From: Acholeplasmataceae bacterium UBA6235
Lineage (GTDB): Bacteria; Bacillota_I; Bacilli_A; Acholeplasmatales; UBA5453
Length of the DNA stretch: 16,324 nucleotides
Direction: 5' to 3'
Assembly: GCA_002441525.1 (NCBI GenBank)
Contig: DJWH01000119.1
Span: forward strand, 1 to 16,324
Position 1 is the first letter of the stretch. Every line of letters begins with the position of its first letter. Both the position numbers and the translations under genes were made by a program. The notes below the pieces were generated by a model that was given only the letters and a program-made list of their open reading frames with translations, was not told the DNA's origin and did not search any database. This document shows positions 1 through 5,908 of this stretch, piece by piece.

Positions 1-21
1 TGACTTCCTTTATCTAATTTT

Positions 22-36
22 TTGTGTTGTACACAA
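22..36. repeat. Short inverted repeat, candidate operator
   Basis: TTGTGT and ACACAA arms are separated by TGT, a perfect 6-bp inverted repeat 34 bases upstream of the -35 box of the amino-acid transporter operon. The size and place would suit a dimeric repressor or activator, perhaps the TrpR-like protein encoded at the end of the same operon. That link is inference; no matching operator is known to me. Confidence 0.3.
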
Positions 37-69
37 GAAATCATGAAATCGTTATCATAGATTTATGTC

Positions 70-98
70 TTTACTGCTCTAGTGTGATAAAGTATAAT
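70..98 (+). promoter_or_regulatory. Sigma-A type promoter of the amino-acid transporter operon
   Basis: A TTTACT -35 box (70-75) and a perfect TATAAT -10 box (93-98) are separated by 17 bases. Transcription should begin near 105, giving a leader of about 20 nt before the ATG at 126. The weak ribosome site GGCAGG lies at 111-116. Confidence 0.7.
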
Positions 99-125
99 GG
101 GTGTAGAAAAGGCAGGTAACTAACA

Positions 126-911
126 ATGAAAAAATGGATTTTATTCGTTCTTATTTTAACAAGTGGTGTATTACTCTCCGCTTGTCAGAACACCAAAACA
201 GATTTAGAGTATATCACTGATAAAGGGACATTCGTCCTTGGATATACGGACTTTCCACCGATGGGCTTCCTAGAAAATGGGGAACCTACTGGGTTTGATA
301 TTGAGATTGCGAAACTTGTATTTGAACGTATGGGCGTCAAATTAGAGTTCCGTTACATCGACTGGGATGCGAAAGTGGTTGAATTGAAATCACGTCGTAT
401 TGACGCGATTTGGAATGGGTTAACCATTACCGACGAACGCAAATTAGAAATGACGTTTTCCAAACCTTATTTCGATAATAGCTTAGTCATCATTTCGAAA
501 ACAGGTTCGAACATCAATACCATCGCTGATTTATCAGGTAAAACGATTGGTGTCGAAACCAGTTCTTCTGCAGATATTTCTGTGGGTAAAAATACCACCA
601 TCTTAAATTCAGTCGATGAAGTCAAGAAATACAACACATCATCCGAAGCGGTCTTAGCGCTGAATGCAGGATTAGTGGATGCGGTCGTCGTGGATGTGAT
701 TTATGCTAGATATGTCGTTATGAAAAACAACAATACCTATCAAATCGGTACTGAAATCATTGGTTCTGAACAATATGGGATTGGTTTTAGATTGGGTGAT
801 GAAGCACTACGCGATCGTGTGGATGACATTTTAGATGAACTATACGCAGAGGGCTTAATCCAAACGATTTCTCAAAAGTATTTTGGCGCAGACTTATTTA
901 TTAGAGGCTAA
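126..911 (+). CDS. Amino-acid ABC transporter substrate-binding lipoprotein
   Basis: This is a family 3 solute-binding protein (SBP_bac_3) that would capture a polar amino acid outside the cell and deliver it to the permease encoded next. Residues 1-19 form a lipoprotein signal with lipobox LSAC, giving lipidated Cys20 as the mature N-terminus, as expected for a cell without an outer membrane. The mature part has the two-lobed pattern: GYTDFPPMGF near residue 40, the family motif LTITDERKLEMTFSKPY with Arg105 at the position that binds the substrate carboxylate, and Asp190 in VVVDVIYARY at the position that binds the alpha-amino group. The 261-residue length is normal. The stop codon overlaps the permease start (TAATG), so translation is coupled. 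The exact amino acid (glutamine, cystine, arginine or other) cannot be read from the sequence. Confidence 0.92.
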   Translation: MKKWILFVLILTSGVLLSACQNTKTDLEYITDKGTFVLGYTDFPPMGFLENGEPTGFDIEIAKLVFERMGVKLEFRYIDWDAKVVELKSRRIDAIWNGLTITDERKLEMTFSKPYFDNSLVIISKTGSNINTIADLSGKTIGVETSSSADISVGKNTTILNSVDEVKKYNTSSEAVLALNAGLVDAVVVDVIYARYVVMKNNNTYQIGTEIIGSEQYGIGFRLGDEALRDRVDDILDELYAEGLIQTISQKYFGADLFIRG

Positions 912-1567
912 TGGATTACATCATTGAGGTATTACTATACTTACTACAAGGGTCGAAAACAACCCTTTTAGTCTTTTCTATGACCCTATTGTCGATACCT
1001 CTAGGCTTGTTATTAGCGGTCATTCGAAAACTCAATATTGGCATTGTGAATCGTTTATTGGATGGGTATACTTGGATCATTCGTGGGACCCCATTACTTT
1101 TACAACTCTTTTTCGTGGTGTATGGTTTACCGATTTTATTCGGAAGTATCTTCTTAATCGATGAGATTTATGGCGCGATATTCACATTCATCATCAACTA
1201 TACTGCCTATTTTGTTGAGATATTTAGAGGTGGGATGAATGCCATACCAAAATCTCAATACGACGCGTCAAAAGCCTTGTCTTTATCCCCGTATCAGATG
1301 TTTCGACATGTGATATTACCTCAAACCATTCATAAAACATTGCCATCGATTGCGAATGAAATGATTACATTGGTTAAAGACACGGCTTTGGTCAGTGCGG
1401 TTGCGATTTCCGATATCTTACGGAACACCCGTGAAACGGTGAGTCAGGATTTTAGAGTCGAAGCGTATTTTGTTGCGGCATTGCTCTATTTGGTGATGAC
1501 CTATGTCATTGTATATATATTCAAACGGATTGAAAATAGACGTTTGGTTGCGTATGGGGTGAACTGA
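911..1567 (+). CDS. Amino-acid ABC transporter permease (HisM/GlnP family)
   Basis: This integral membrane subunit of a polar amino-acid ABC importer belongs to the BPD_transp_1 family. It is hydrophobic throughout, with about five membrane spans and a hydrophobic first span at residues 5-36. The cytoplasmic coupling loop (EAA-type motif) is seen around residues 115-140 as YDASKALSLSPYQMFRHVILPQ without its last base pairs of context; key parts are the ASKALS helix, the conserved hydrophobic spacing and ILPQ, which dock on the ATPase. The motif ITLVKDTALVSAV follows, as usual in this family. At 218 residues it has normal length. It overlaps the binding-protein gene by 1 nt and the ATPase gene by 1 nt (TGATG), so the three subunits are made together. 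It probably acts as a homodimer, since only one permease gene is present. Confidence 0.92.
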   Translation: MDYIIEVLLYLLQGSKTTLLVFSMTLLSIPLGLLLAVIRKLNIGIVNRLLDGYTWIIRGTPLLLQLFFVVYGLPILFGSIFLIDEIYGAIFTFIINYTAYFVEIFRGGMNAIPKSQYDASKALSLSPYQMFRHVILPQTIHKTLPSIANEMITLVKDTALVSAVAISDILRNTRETVSQDFRVEAYFVAALLYLVMTYVIVYIFKRIENRRLVAYGVN

Positions 1568-2280
1568 TGTTACTAGAAACGAAAAACCTATCCAAAAACT
1601 TCAAACAAGTTCAAGCCGTTAAAGATGTCAGTTTTGGACTGGATGCCGGTGAAGTCTTAAGCATCATTGGTCCTTCTGGGTCTGGCAAAAGTACGTTATT
1701 AAAACTGATTGCGAATCTGGAACAACCAACCGAAGGGGACATCTATATTTCGGGTCAATCCATCCAATCTGCGGATAAAAAAACCAAACGTGCTTTGTAT
1801 CAATCGATGGGATTCATCTTTCAAGATTTCGCGTTATTTGAACACTTAACGGTTAAAGAGAATTTAGAACTCGCACCGAAACTGGTGTATAAAAAAAATC
1901 AGGACAGTATTTCAAAAGAAACCGATCGTTTATTAAAACTGGTAGGACTAGAAGATAAAATCGATGCGTATCCGATTACCCTATCGGGTGGTCAAAAACA
2001 ACGGATCGCGATTGCGAGAGCTTTAGCAACCTCCCCAAAAATACTTTTATTTGATGAACCTACCTCTGCACTTGATGTTAGGTCGATAGATGATTTGGTT
2101 GATATCATTTTAAAACTCAAAAAAGCTCAAATTGGTATCTTAATCGTGACACATGACCTACGTTTCGCAAAATTAGTGTCCTCTCGATTGCTTTTTATGA
2201 AAAATTCGAGTATCATTTTCAGTGAAAACATCCAAAATATAGAAAATTTTGAACAAATATTTGATGATTTTCTGAAGTGA
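1567..2280 (+). CDS. Amino-acid ABC transporter ATP-binding protein (GlnQ-like)
   Basis: This is the nucleotide-binding subunit that powers the importer encoded by the two preceding genes. All ABC ATPase elements are present: Walker A GPSGSGKS at residues 35-42, Q-loop Gln86 in FIFQDFALF, signature LSGGQ at 139-143, Walker B ILLFDEP with Glu164 as the catalytic base, the D-loop SALD, and switch His196 in VTHD. The 237-residue length is typical of the GlnQ/HisP group. The usual C-terminal EEG...P stretch near the end is replaced by an Asn/Ile/Phe-rich tail, a small deviation. It starts inside the stop codon of the permease gene. Nine bases separate it from the regulator gene that follows, whose ribosome site GAGG overlaps its stop codon. 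Confidence 0.94.
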   Translation: MLLETKNLSKNFKQVQAVKDVSFGLDAGEVLSIIGPSGSGKSTLLKLIANLEQPTEGDIYISGQSIQSADKKTKRALYQSMGFIFQDFALFEHLTVKENLELAPKLVYKKNQDSISKETDRLLKLVGLEDKIDAYPITLSGGQKQRIAIARALATSPKILLFDEPTSALDVRSIDDLVDIILKLKKAQIGILIVTHDLRFAKLVSSRLLFMKNSSIIFSENIQNIENFEQIFDDFLK

Positions 2281-2289
2281 GGTCCATTT

Positions 2290-2577
2290 ATGTCGAAACT
2301 GAAGAGTCCAATGAACGATGTTTTACTTGAAAGTATTTTAAAATTAGAGTCACTTGAAGAAGCATATGCGTTCTTTGAAGACTTGTGCACCATCAAAGAA
2401 GTCGATGCGATGGCACAACGTCTTCATGCAGCTCAGTTGCTTTTACAAGGGAAAACGTATGAACAAATCATCCAAGAAACCCACATCAGTTCGACGACCT
2501 TGAGCCGTGTTTCTACCTGTGTTCGATATGGGACAGGCGGTTATGCACGGGTCCTCATTAAACAAAATAAGAAGTAG
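2290..2577 (+). CDS. yerC: YerC/YecD-type TrpR-superfamily DNA-binding protein
   Basis: This small regulator (95 residues) resembles the Firmicutes YerC/YecD family of the Trp-repressor superfamily. The first half is helical. The second half contains the helix-turn-helix: KTYEQIIQETHISSTTLSRV (about residues 54-73), with the recognition helix SSTTLSRVSTCVRYG. The family signature AMAQRLHAAQLLLQG lies just before it. It is the last gene of the transporter operon: 9 nt after the ATPase, with a terminator 9 nt downstream. In Bacillus-type genomes I know this family away from amino-acid transporters, so the placement suggests, but does not prove, that it controls this operon. Whether it binds a small-molecule corepressor such as tryptophan is unknown. 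Confidence 0.85.
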   Translation: MSKLKSPMNDVLLESILKLESLEEAYAFFEDLCTIKEVDAMAQRLHAAQLLLQGKTYEQIIQETHISSTTLSRVSTCVRYGTGGYARVLIKQNKK

Positions 2578-2586
2578 ACTATGAAC

Positions 2587-2612
2587 AAGCCCGAATCCAG
2601 GGCTTTTTTTTT
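2587..2612 (+). terminator. Intrinsic terminator of the amino-acid transporter operon
   Basis: The stem AAGCCC/GGGCTT (2587-2592 with 2600-2605) has a 7-nt loop and runs into nine consecutive Ts (2604-2612). It ends the four-gene operon. Confidence 0.85.
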
Positions 2613-2625
2613 CGAAATTTCATTT

Positions 2626-2651
2626 TATAATATAAACATATGTACTATACT
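2626..2651 (+). promoter_or_regulatory. Probable promoter region of the lipoprotein gene
   Basis: Two -10-like boxes are present: TATAAT (2626-2631) and TATACT (2646-2651). For the second, a poor -35 (TTTTAT, 2623-2628) is 17 bases upstream. For the first, the -35 would fall in the T tract of the preceding terminator. A new promoter is expected here because that terminator precedes the gene, but which box is used cannot be decided. Confidence 0.35.
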
Positions 2652-2683
2652 AAATATAGTTAATCTATTCGAGGTATAACACA

Positions 2684-4000
2684 ATGAAAAAATCATTATT
2701 AGGTTTGATTCTTGTTTTATTTTTGTCTGGGTGTTCTGCGATAACTGTAGGGCTATATGGTGACGAACTCAATGAGAAAATCCAAACATTTGAAAGTGCA
2801 GTAAATCAGTATACTTTTAGCATGACTGGGACCACTGAGTTTTCATACAATACTCTTACAACAACAGAAGAAGAAACCATCACTGGTGAATTCCAAACGG
2901 ATCCATATTATATAAAGTATACGGACAAAACTGGTGACTATATCCAAACCAAAATCGATGGGGAATTACATACCTACCAAGTCAGTTTATCCTCTCATGA
3001 AAAACATTTTTATGTCGAAATAGACCAAACCGATGATGCTGTAGGTAAAATGGAAATTAAAACCAAAGCATTGAAGATTTCAAAGAAGAACGGAAACCAT
3101 TACGTTCTAAGTGGTGAATTGGAAAACTTTTTTTCAGATACCGATTTAGAACAAATTTATGATACTTTAATTCGACTATATCCAACCAAAAAAGGGGATT
3201 ATCGAATCCATCCAACCATGGATATTCGCTTTTCAGACATAGAAATGCATTATGTGTTATCTTTTGAGTTCACGTTTGAAAATAAAACACTTCAATATCG
3301 ATTGGAAAGTCAGTTCACACAAGCAACCATCGATGTGTTGGATGTGAAGGATACCACTCGATTTTTCCCACTACCAAGTATCGATTTTCCAGTGATGATT
3401 GATGCATCATCGCCGATTTACCATAATGGTTATATATCTAAAAATGGCTATTATAAGGTTTATTTAGAACCGGGGAATTACTACATTGAATCCAGCAAAC
3501 CGTTGAGAAATTCGAGGATTGAACTGGTGAGTTTATCAATGCCTCATACCTATTATCCAACTTTTCCTACCAGTACAGATATCACTGACTATATAGGGTT
3601 CATTCAGTCCATTCCAACCGCTGGCTATTATTATTTGTATGTCGATTTTGAGTTTTCGGACTTAACCATTGAAATTAAAACCCTCGATGAAGACAGGCTT
3701 AACTTAGAAACACCAGAACTCATTATCAATTCACCAAGTACGTATACATTTGAACAAACCACCACATTTGATTTCATAACCATTCAATTGGATTTTCCAA
3801 TCGGTTCTGAAATCACCCTATCGAGTCCATTTTCGATTTATGTGATTTATCCGTCAAGCAATCCATTGTATTATGATTTTCACAAAGTCGATTTTCAGGG
3901 CACTACTTTGACCCAAACAGAATCATCCATGATTGTATATTTATATGCGAGTGATATGCCCTTTGATTATCCTTTTGACATTATCGTGACTACCCCTTAA
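2684..4000 (+). CDS. Lipoprotein of unknown function
   Basis: I do not recognise this 438-residue protein. It begins with a clear lipoprotein signal, lipobox LSGC with Cys17, so it is exported and anchored on the outer face of the membrane. The N-terminal half (about 30-240) alternates polar and hydrophobic residues in many short strands (for example YYIKYTDKTGDYIQTKIDG) and looks like one large beta-sheet domain, loosely reminiscent of bacterial LppX-like lipoprotein folds. The C-terminal half (about 245-438) is also beta-rich and full of Tyr, Pro, Ser and Thr, with a stretch GYYKVYLEPGNYYIES like the beta-sandwich of exported protein modules. There are no Cys residues beyond the anchor and no visible catalytic motif. 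The ribosome site GAGG (2671-2674) is 9 nt before ATG. It stands alone between a terminator and the promoter of the antiporter unit. Confidence 0.8.
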   Translation: MKKSLLGLILVLFLSGCSAITVGLYGDELNEKIQTFESAVNQYTFSMTGTTEFSYNTLTTTEEETITGEFQTDPYYIKYTDKTGDYIQTKIDGELHTYQVSLSSHEKHFYVEIDQTDDAVGKMEIKTKALKISKKNGNHYVLSGELENFFSDTDLEQIYDTLIRLYPTKKGDYRIHPTMDIRFSDIEMHYVLSFEFTFENKTLQYRLESQFTQATIDVLDVKDTTRFFPLPSIDFPVMIDASSPIYHNGYISKNGYYKVYLEPGNYYIESSKPLRNSRIELVSLSMPHTYYPTFPTSTDITDYIGFIQSIPTAGYYYLYVDFEFSDLTIEIKTLDEDRLNLETPELIINSPSTYTFEQTTTFDFITIQLDFPIGSEITLSSPFSIYVIYPSSNPLYYDFHKVDFQGTTLTQTESSMIVYLYASDMPFDYPFDIIVTTP

Positions 4001-4021
4001 ATGGTTTTATGTTGATTGTGT

Positions 4022-4050
4022 TTGACATCTTTGTTAGTTTAGATTATCCT
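4022..4050 (+). promoter_or_regulatory. Promoter of the fluoride-riboswitch/antiporter unit
   Basis: A perfect TTGACA -35 box (4022-4027), a 17-base spacer and TATCCT (4045-4050) as -10 are present. Transcription would start near 4057, exactly at the first G of the riboswitch aptamer. Confidence 0.7.
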
Positions 4051-4056
4051 ATCTTT

Positions 4057-4114
4057 GGGAATGAAGTACTCCCATAGTCTAAGGACTTAAACCGCGTTCG
4101 CTGATGACTTCTAC
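4057..4114 (+). promoter_or_regulatory. Fluoride riboswitch (crcB motif) aptamer
   Basis: The leader has the fluoride aptamer layout. GGGA (4057-4060) can pair with UCCC (4070-4073). The loop between them carries AUGAAGU, whose GAAGU (4063-4067) pairs with ACUUC (4107-4111) to make the pseudoknotted core. The conserved single-stranded UAAACCGC (4088-4095) and CUGAUGACUUCUAC (4101-4114) closely match the Thermotoga petrophila aptamer as I remember it (AAACUGCC and CUGAUGGCCUCUAC). Deviations are a 12-nt extra hairpin AGUC-UAAG-GACU (4076-4087) between core strands and a very short second stem (GC/GC around GUUC, 4094-4101). The 3' strand overlaps the terminator that follows, and the downstream gene is an antiporter, a known class of fluoride-riboswitch target. 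Confidence 0.85.
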
Positions 4115-4146
4115 AACTTTTTTGGTTGTGGGAGTTTTATTTTTTT
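4108..4146 (+). terminator. Riboswitch-controlled terminator before the antiporter gene
   Basis: The hairpin CUUCUACAAC (4108-4117) / GUUGUGGGAG (4125-4134) has 10 pairs including two G-U, a 7-nt loop, and the T-rich tract 4135-4146. Its 5' arm reuses aptamer bases 4108-4114, so a fluoride-bound aptamer should block it and let transcription reach the gene. It ends directly at the ribosome site. Confidence 0.85.
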
Positions 4147-4156
4147 GGAGGTTCTT

Positions 4157-5329
4157 ATGTTATTATCCTTAGGTTTACTTTTACTCATGGGCTTGGTTTT
4201 GGCCGCCTTATTCAAAAAAATCCAGTTACCAACCCTGATTGGGTTTATTATAACAGGGATTGTTTTAGGACCACATGTTTTGAATCAAATGGATTCGAAT
4301 CTATTGTTGATATCCAGTGATTTAAGGACATTTGCCTTGGTCATTATCCTCATTCGAGCAGGTTTATCACTGGATATTCATAAAATCATTAAACAGGGTA
4401 GAATCGCCATTTTACTGACTTTTTTACCTGCGACTTTTGAGATTGTTGGTTCGGTTTTATTCGCACATTTTATGCTGGGTTGGACATGGTTAGATGGGTT
4501 CATCTTAGGGACGATTTTGGCAGCTGTATCGCCAGCGGTCATCGTGCCACGAATGCTTCATTTGATAGAACGAAAATACGGTTCGAAACACGGTATTCCG
4601 GATATGGTGATGGCAGGGGCGTCTGCCGATGATATTTATGTCATTTTGTTATTCACAATTGGTATATCTATATATCAAACCGAGACATTTCAAGTGGTGG
4701 ATGTTGTTTTTTTACCACTTAAGGTCATCTTAGGTGTGGTCTATGGCTTATTGATGGGAAAAATGCTGGTGATCTTTTTCAAACAGGTTCATATCAGGGA
4801 TACCATTAAAGTGTTGATCATCATAGGGCTTTCTTTGCTGCTCATCTCTTTAGAAGACAACTTGTATTATTCAGGATTGCTCGCGATTGTTTCTTTAGCC
4901 ATGATGATTTATCAAGACTATCCGATACTGTCTAGTCGTTTGTTGAAAAAATACGAGAAGATTTGGTTGTTTGCCGAAATGTTGTTGTTTGTTTTGGTCG
5001 GTGCAGCGTTAGATATCTCTGTGATACCAACCATCGGGTTCATTGGTCTAGGGTTAATCGTTAGCGTGCTGATCATTCGTTTATTGGGTGTTTGGGTTTG
5101 TACGATTCAATCGAATACCACAAAGAAGGAAAAACTGTTTATGGTTATTTCCTATATACCAAAAGCGACCGTTCAAGCATCCATTGGTGCGATACCCCTC
5201 GCTTTAGGGATGGCAAAAGGTACTGAAATACTGGCCATCGCCGTGATGGCGATTCTCATCACCGCGCCAATTGGTGCGTTACTTATCGACCAAACACAAT
5301 ACCGCTTATTAGCTATTGAAAACACCTAA
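4157..5329 (+). CDS. CPA-family cation/proton antiporter under fluoride riboswitch control
   Basis: This polytopic membrane protein of 390 residues belongs to the Na+/H+ exchanger superfamily (PF00999). It has about 11-13 membrane spans, typical CPA motifs LPTLIGFIITGIVLGPHVL (about 24-42) and AAVSPAVIVPRML, and an acidic pair Asp158-Asp159 in GASADDIYVILLF at the ion-binding site position. There is no C-terminal TrkA-N/RCK domain, so it is a minimal transporter. ATG 4157 is the start because GGAGG (4147-4151) lies 5 nt before it; a TTG at 4145 would put the start inside the terminator T tract and ribosome site. Antiporters of this superfamily are a recurrent gene class behind fluoride riboswitches, so a role in coping with fluoride stress is likely. 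Whether it moves fluoride itself or only Na+/K+/H+ cannot be told here. Confidence 0.9.
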   Translation: MLLSLGLLLLMGLVLAALFKKIQLPTLIGFIITGIVLGPHVLNQMDSNLLLISSDLRTFALVIILIRAGLSLDIHKIIKQGRIAILLTFLPATFEIVGSVLFAHFMLGWTWLDGFILGTILAAVSPAVIVPRMLHLIERKYGSKHGIPDMVMAGASADDIYVILLFTIGISIYQTETFQVVDVVFLPLKVILGVVYGLLMGKMLVIFFKQVHIRDTIKVLIIIGLSLLLISLEDNLYYSGLLAIVSLAMMIYQDYPILSSRLLKKYEKIWLFAEMLLFVLVGAALDISVIPTIGFIGLGLIVSVLIIRLLGVWVCTIQSNTTKKEKLFMVISYIPKATVQASIGAIPLALGMAKGTEILAIAVMAILITAPIGALLIDQTQYRLLAIENT

Positions 5330-5334
5330 AATAC

Positions 5335-5374
5335 ACACCCCATATTCAAAAAACGAATGGGGTGTTTTTATTTT
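5335..5374 (+). terminator. Intrinsic terminator of the antiporter gene
   Basis: ACACCCCAT (5335-5343) pairs with ATGGGGTGT (5357-5365) in a 9-bp stem apart from one end position, followed by TTTTATTTTT. It begins 6 nt after the stop codon. Confidence 0.9.
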
Positions 5375-5377
5375 TAA

Positions 5378-5617
5378 AAATTATTAAAAAAAACCTTAAA
5401 ACCGAATGATTTATCTTTACTTTTACAAGCGCTTGAGTATAATGAAGCTGGATATTTAATAGAGACCAAAGGTGACCTATTTCAAACGATGATTATAATC
5501 CAATAAACACCCTTGTTTAGCGGATTAATCGGTGCGATCATCACAAGGATTTGGGTGCCGTTTGATGCATATAAAACGACTTTAATAGTAAAGGGGGGGA
5601 CCACACATGCAAGCTAA
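5378..5617 (+). other. Intergenic leader with coding-like but interrupted reading frame
   Basis: This stretch between the antiporter terminator and the small peptide gene holds no intact gene. One frame is open from 5378 to a TAA at 5504-5506 and reads LLQALEYNEAGYLIETKGD and onward, but it has no usable start codon. The same frame then continues from 5507 to a TAA at 5615-5617 with a hydrophobic segment (FSGLIGAIITRIWVPFDAYK). Losing one G from the seven-G run at 5593-5599 would join that segment to the peptide frame at 5607. This may be a decayed gene or chance. A good promoter lies inside it (5416-5443), which argues that part of it now serves as a 5' leader. Confidence 0.3.
5416..5443 (+). 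promoter_or_regulatory. Promoter of the small-peptide unit with palindrome in the spacer
   Basis: TTTACT (5416-5421), a 16-base spacer and perfect TATAAT (5438-5443) resemble the operon promoter at 70-98. The spacer contains the 10-bp palindrome CAAGCGCTTG (5426-5435), with the central CG step typical of LacI-family operators, so a repressor site here is plausible. It would yield a leader of about 155 nt before the peptide gene. Confidence 0.6.
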
Positions 5618-5714
5618 GAAACCAGCACCACAACCAGTTAAACCAGCAGCTCAACCAGCAAAACCTGCACAACCAGCTAAGCCTTCAACAGCGAAACCAG
5701 CACCTAAAAAATAA
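5607..5714 (+). CDS. Small Pro/Ala/Lys/Gln-rich peptide (35 residues)
   Basis: This short open frame encodes 35 residues made of only seven kinds beyond Met: Pro, Ala, Lys, Gln, Val, Ser and Thr. It is built on repeated PAKPA/PAQP units (AQPAKPAQPAKP in the middle) and ends in PKK. It starts at ATG 5607 behind an AAGGGGGGG ribosome site (5591-5599, 7 nt spacing). It lies inside its own transcription unit, with a promoter at 5416-5443 and a strong terminator at 5768-5810. There is no signal peptide or membrane span. The product would be basic, disordered and possibly polyproline-II-like. Similar Lys-Pro-Ala tails occur at the ends of larger bacterial proteins, so it could also be the remnant C-terminus of a frameshifted gene (see the 5378-5617 entry). 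I do not know a function. Confidence 0.55.
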   Translation: MQAKKPAPQPVKPAAQPAKPAQPAKPSTAKPAPKK

Positions 5715-5767
5715 TTAGGTCAACATCGGTCTAGAAAAGACCACCATTGTCAACACCATCGACAAGT

Positions 5768-5810
5768 CATGTGAGTAAGTTCAATCTTATTCACATGTTT
5801 TCATTTTTAT
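5768..5810 (+). terminator. Intrinsic terminator after the small-peptide gene
   Basis: CATGTGAGTAAG (5768-5779) pairs with CTTATTCACATG (5786-5797) over 12 bp with one G-U, with a 6-nt loop, followed by TTTTCATTTTTAT. A smaller hairpin GGTCT/AGACC (5728-5742) without a T tract lies between it and the peptide stop. This very stable terminator supports an independent transcript. Confidence 0.85.
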
Positions 5811-5834
5811 AGATACTTGGATGTTCAAACCTAG

Positions 5835-5863
5835 TTGAAATATTGTCGGTTTGGTGGTACGAT
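5835..5863 (+). promoter_or_regulatory. Promoter of the M28 peptidase gene
   Basis: TTGAAA (5835-5840), a 17-base spacer and TACGAT (5858-5863) preceded by TGG (extended -10) are present. The start point near 5870 lies downstream of an in-frame TTG at 5843 and so favours the ATG at 5909 as the real start. Confidence 0.55.
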
Positions 5864-5908
5864 GTTAACTGTAGCTTTGAAATTCAAAGTATTGAAGGAG
5901 AACATCGT

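Noticed and set aside
2127..2396. Antisense open frame across the ATPase and YerC genes
   Set aside because: It spans two well-supported genes on the other strand, is Ser/Phe/Lys-rich in the way antisense translations of AT-rich genes are, and has no ribosome site.
4088..4097. ACCGCG in the antiporter leader as a T-box element
   Set aside because: The T-box core (GGUGGUACCGCG with a specifier stem) is absent, and the whole leader fits the fluoride aptamer instead.
4145..4156. TTG start giving a 4-residue longer antiporter
   Set aside because: The TTG overlaps the terminator T tract and the GGAGG ribosome site itself. ATG 4157 has ideal spacing.
4126..4320. Open frame of 64 codons overlapping the antiporter start
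   Set aside because: It is a shifted frame of the antiporter gene, starts inside the terminator, and has no coherent protein pattern.
5728..5742. GGTCT/AGACC hairpin as a terminator
   Set aside because: No T tract follows. The strong terminator is at 5768-5810.
5719..5778. Coding-like stretch reading IGLEKTTIVNTIDK after the peptide gene
   Set aside because: It looks faintly like a P-loop but lacks the Walker A glycines and any start codon, is only 19 codons long, and overlaps the terminator stem. It is probably chance.
5843..5908. TTG start giving a 22-residue longer M28 peptidase
   Set aside because: The extension is polar and not signal-like, it contains the predicted promoter, and it has no ribosome site. 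ATG 5909 has AAGGAG at 8 nt and begins directly before the membrane span.
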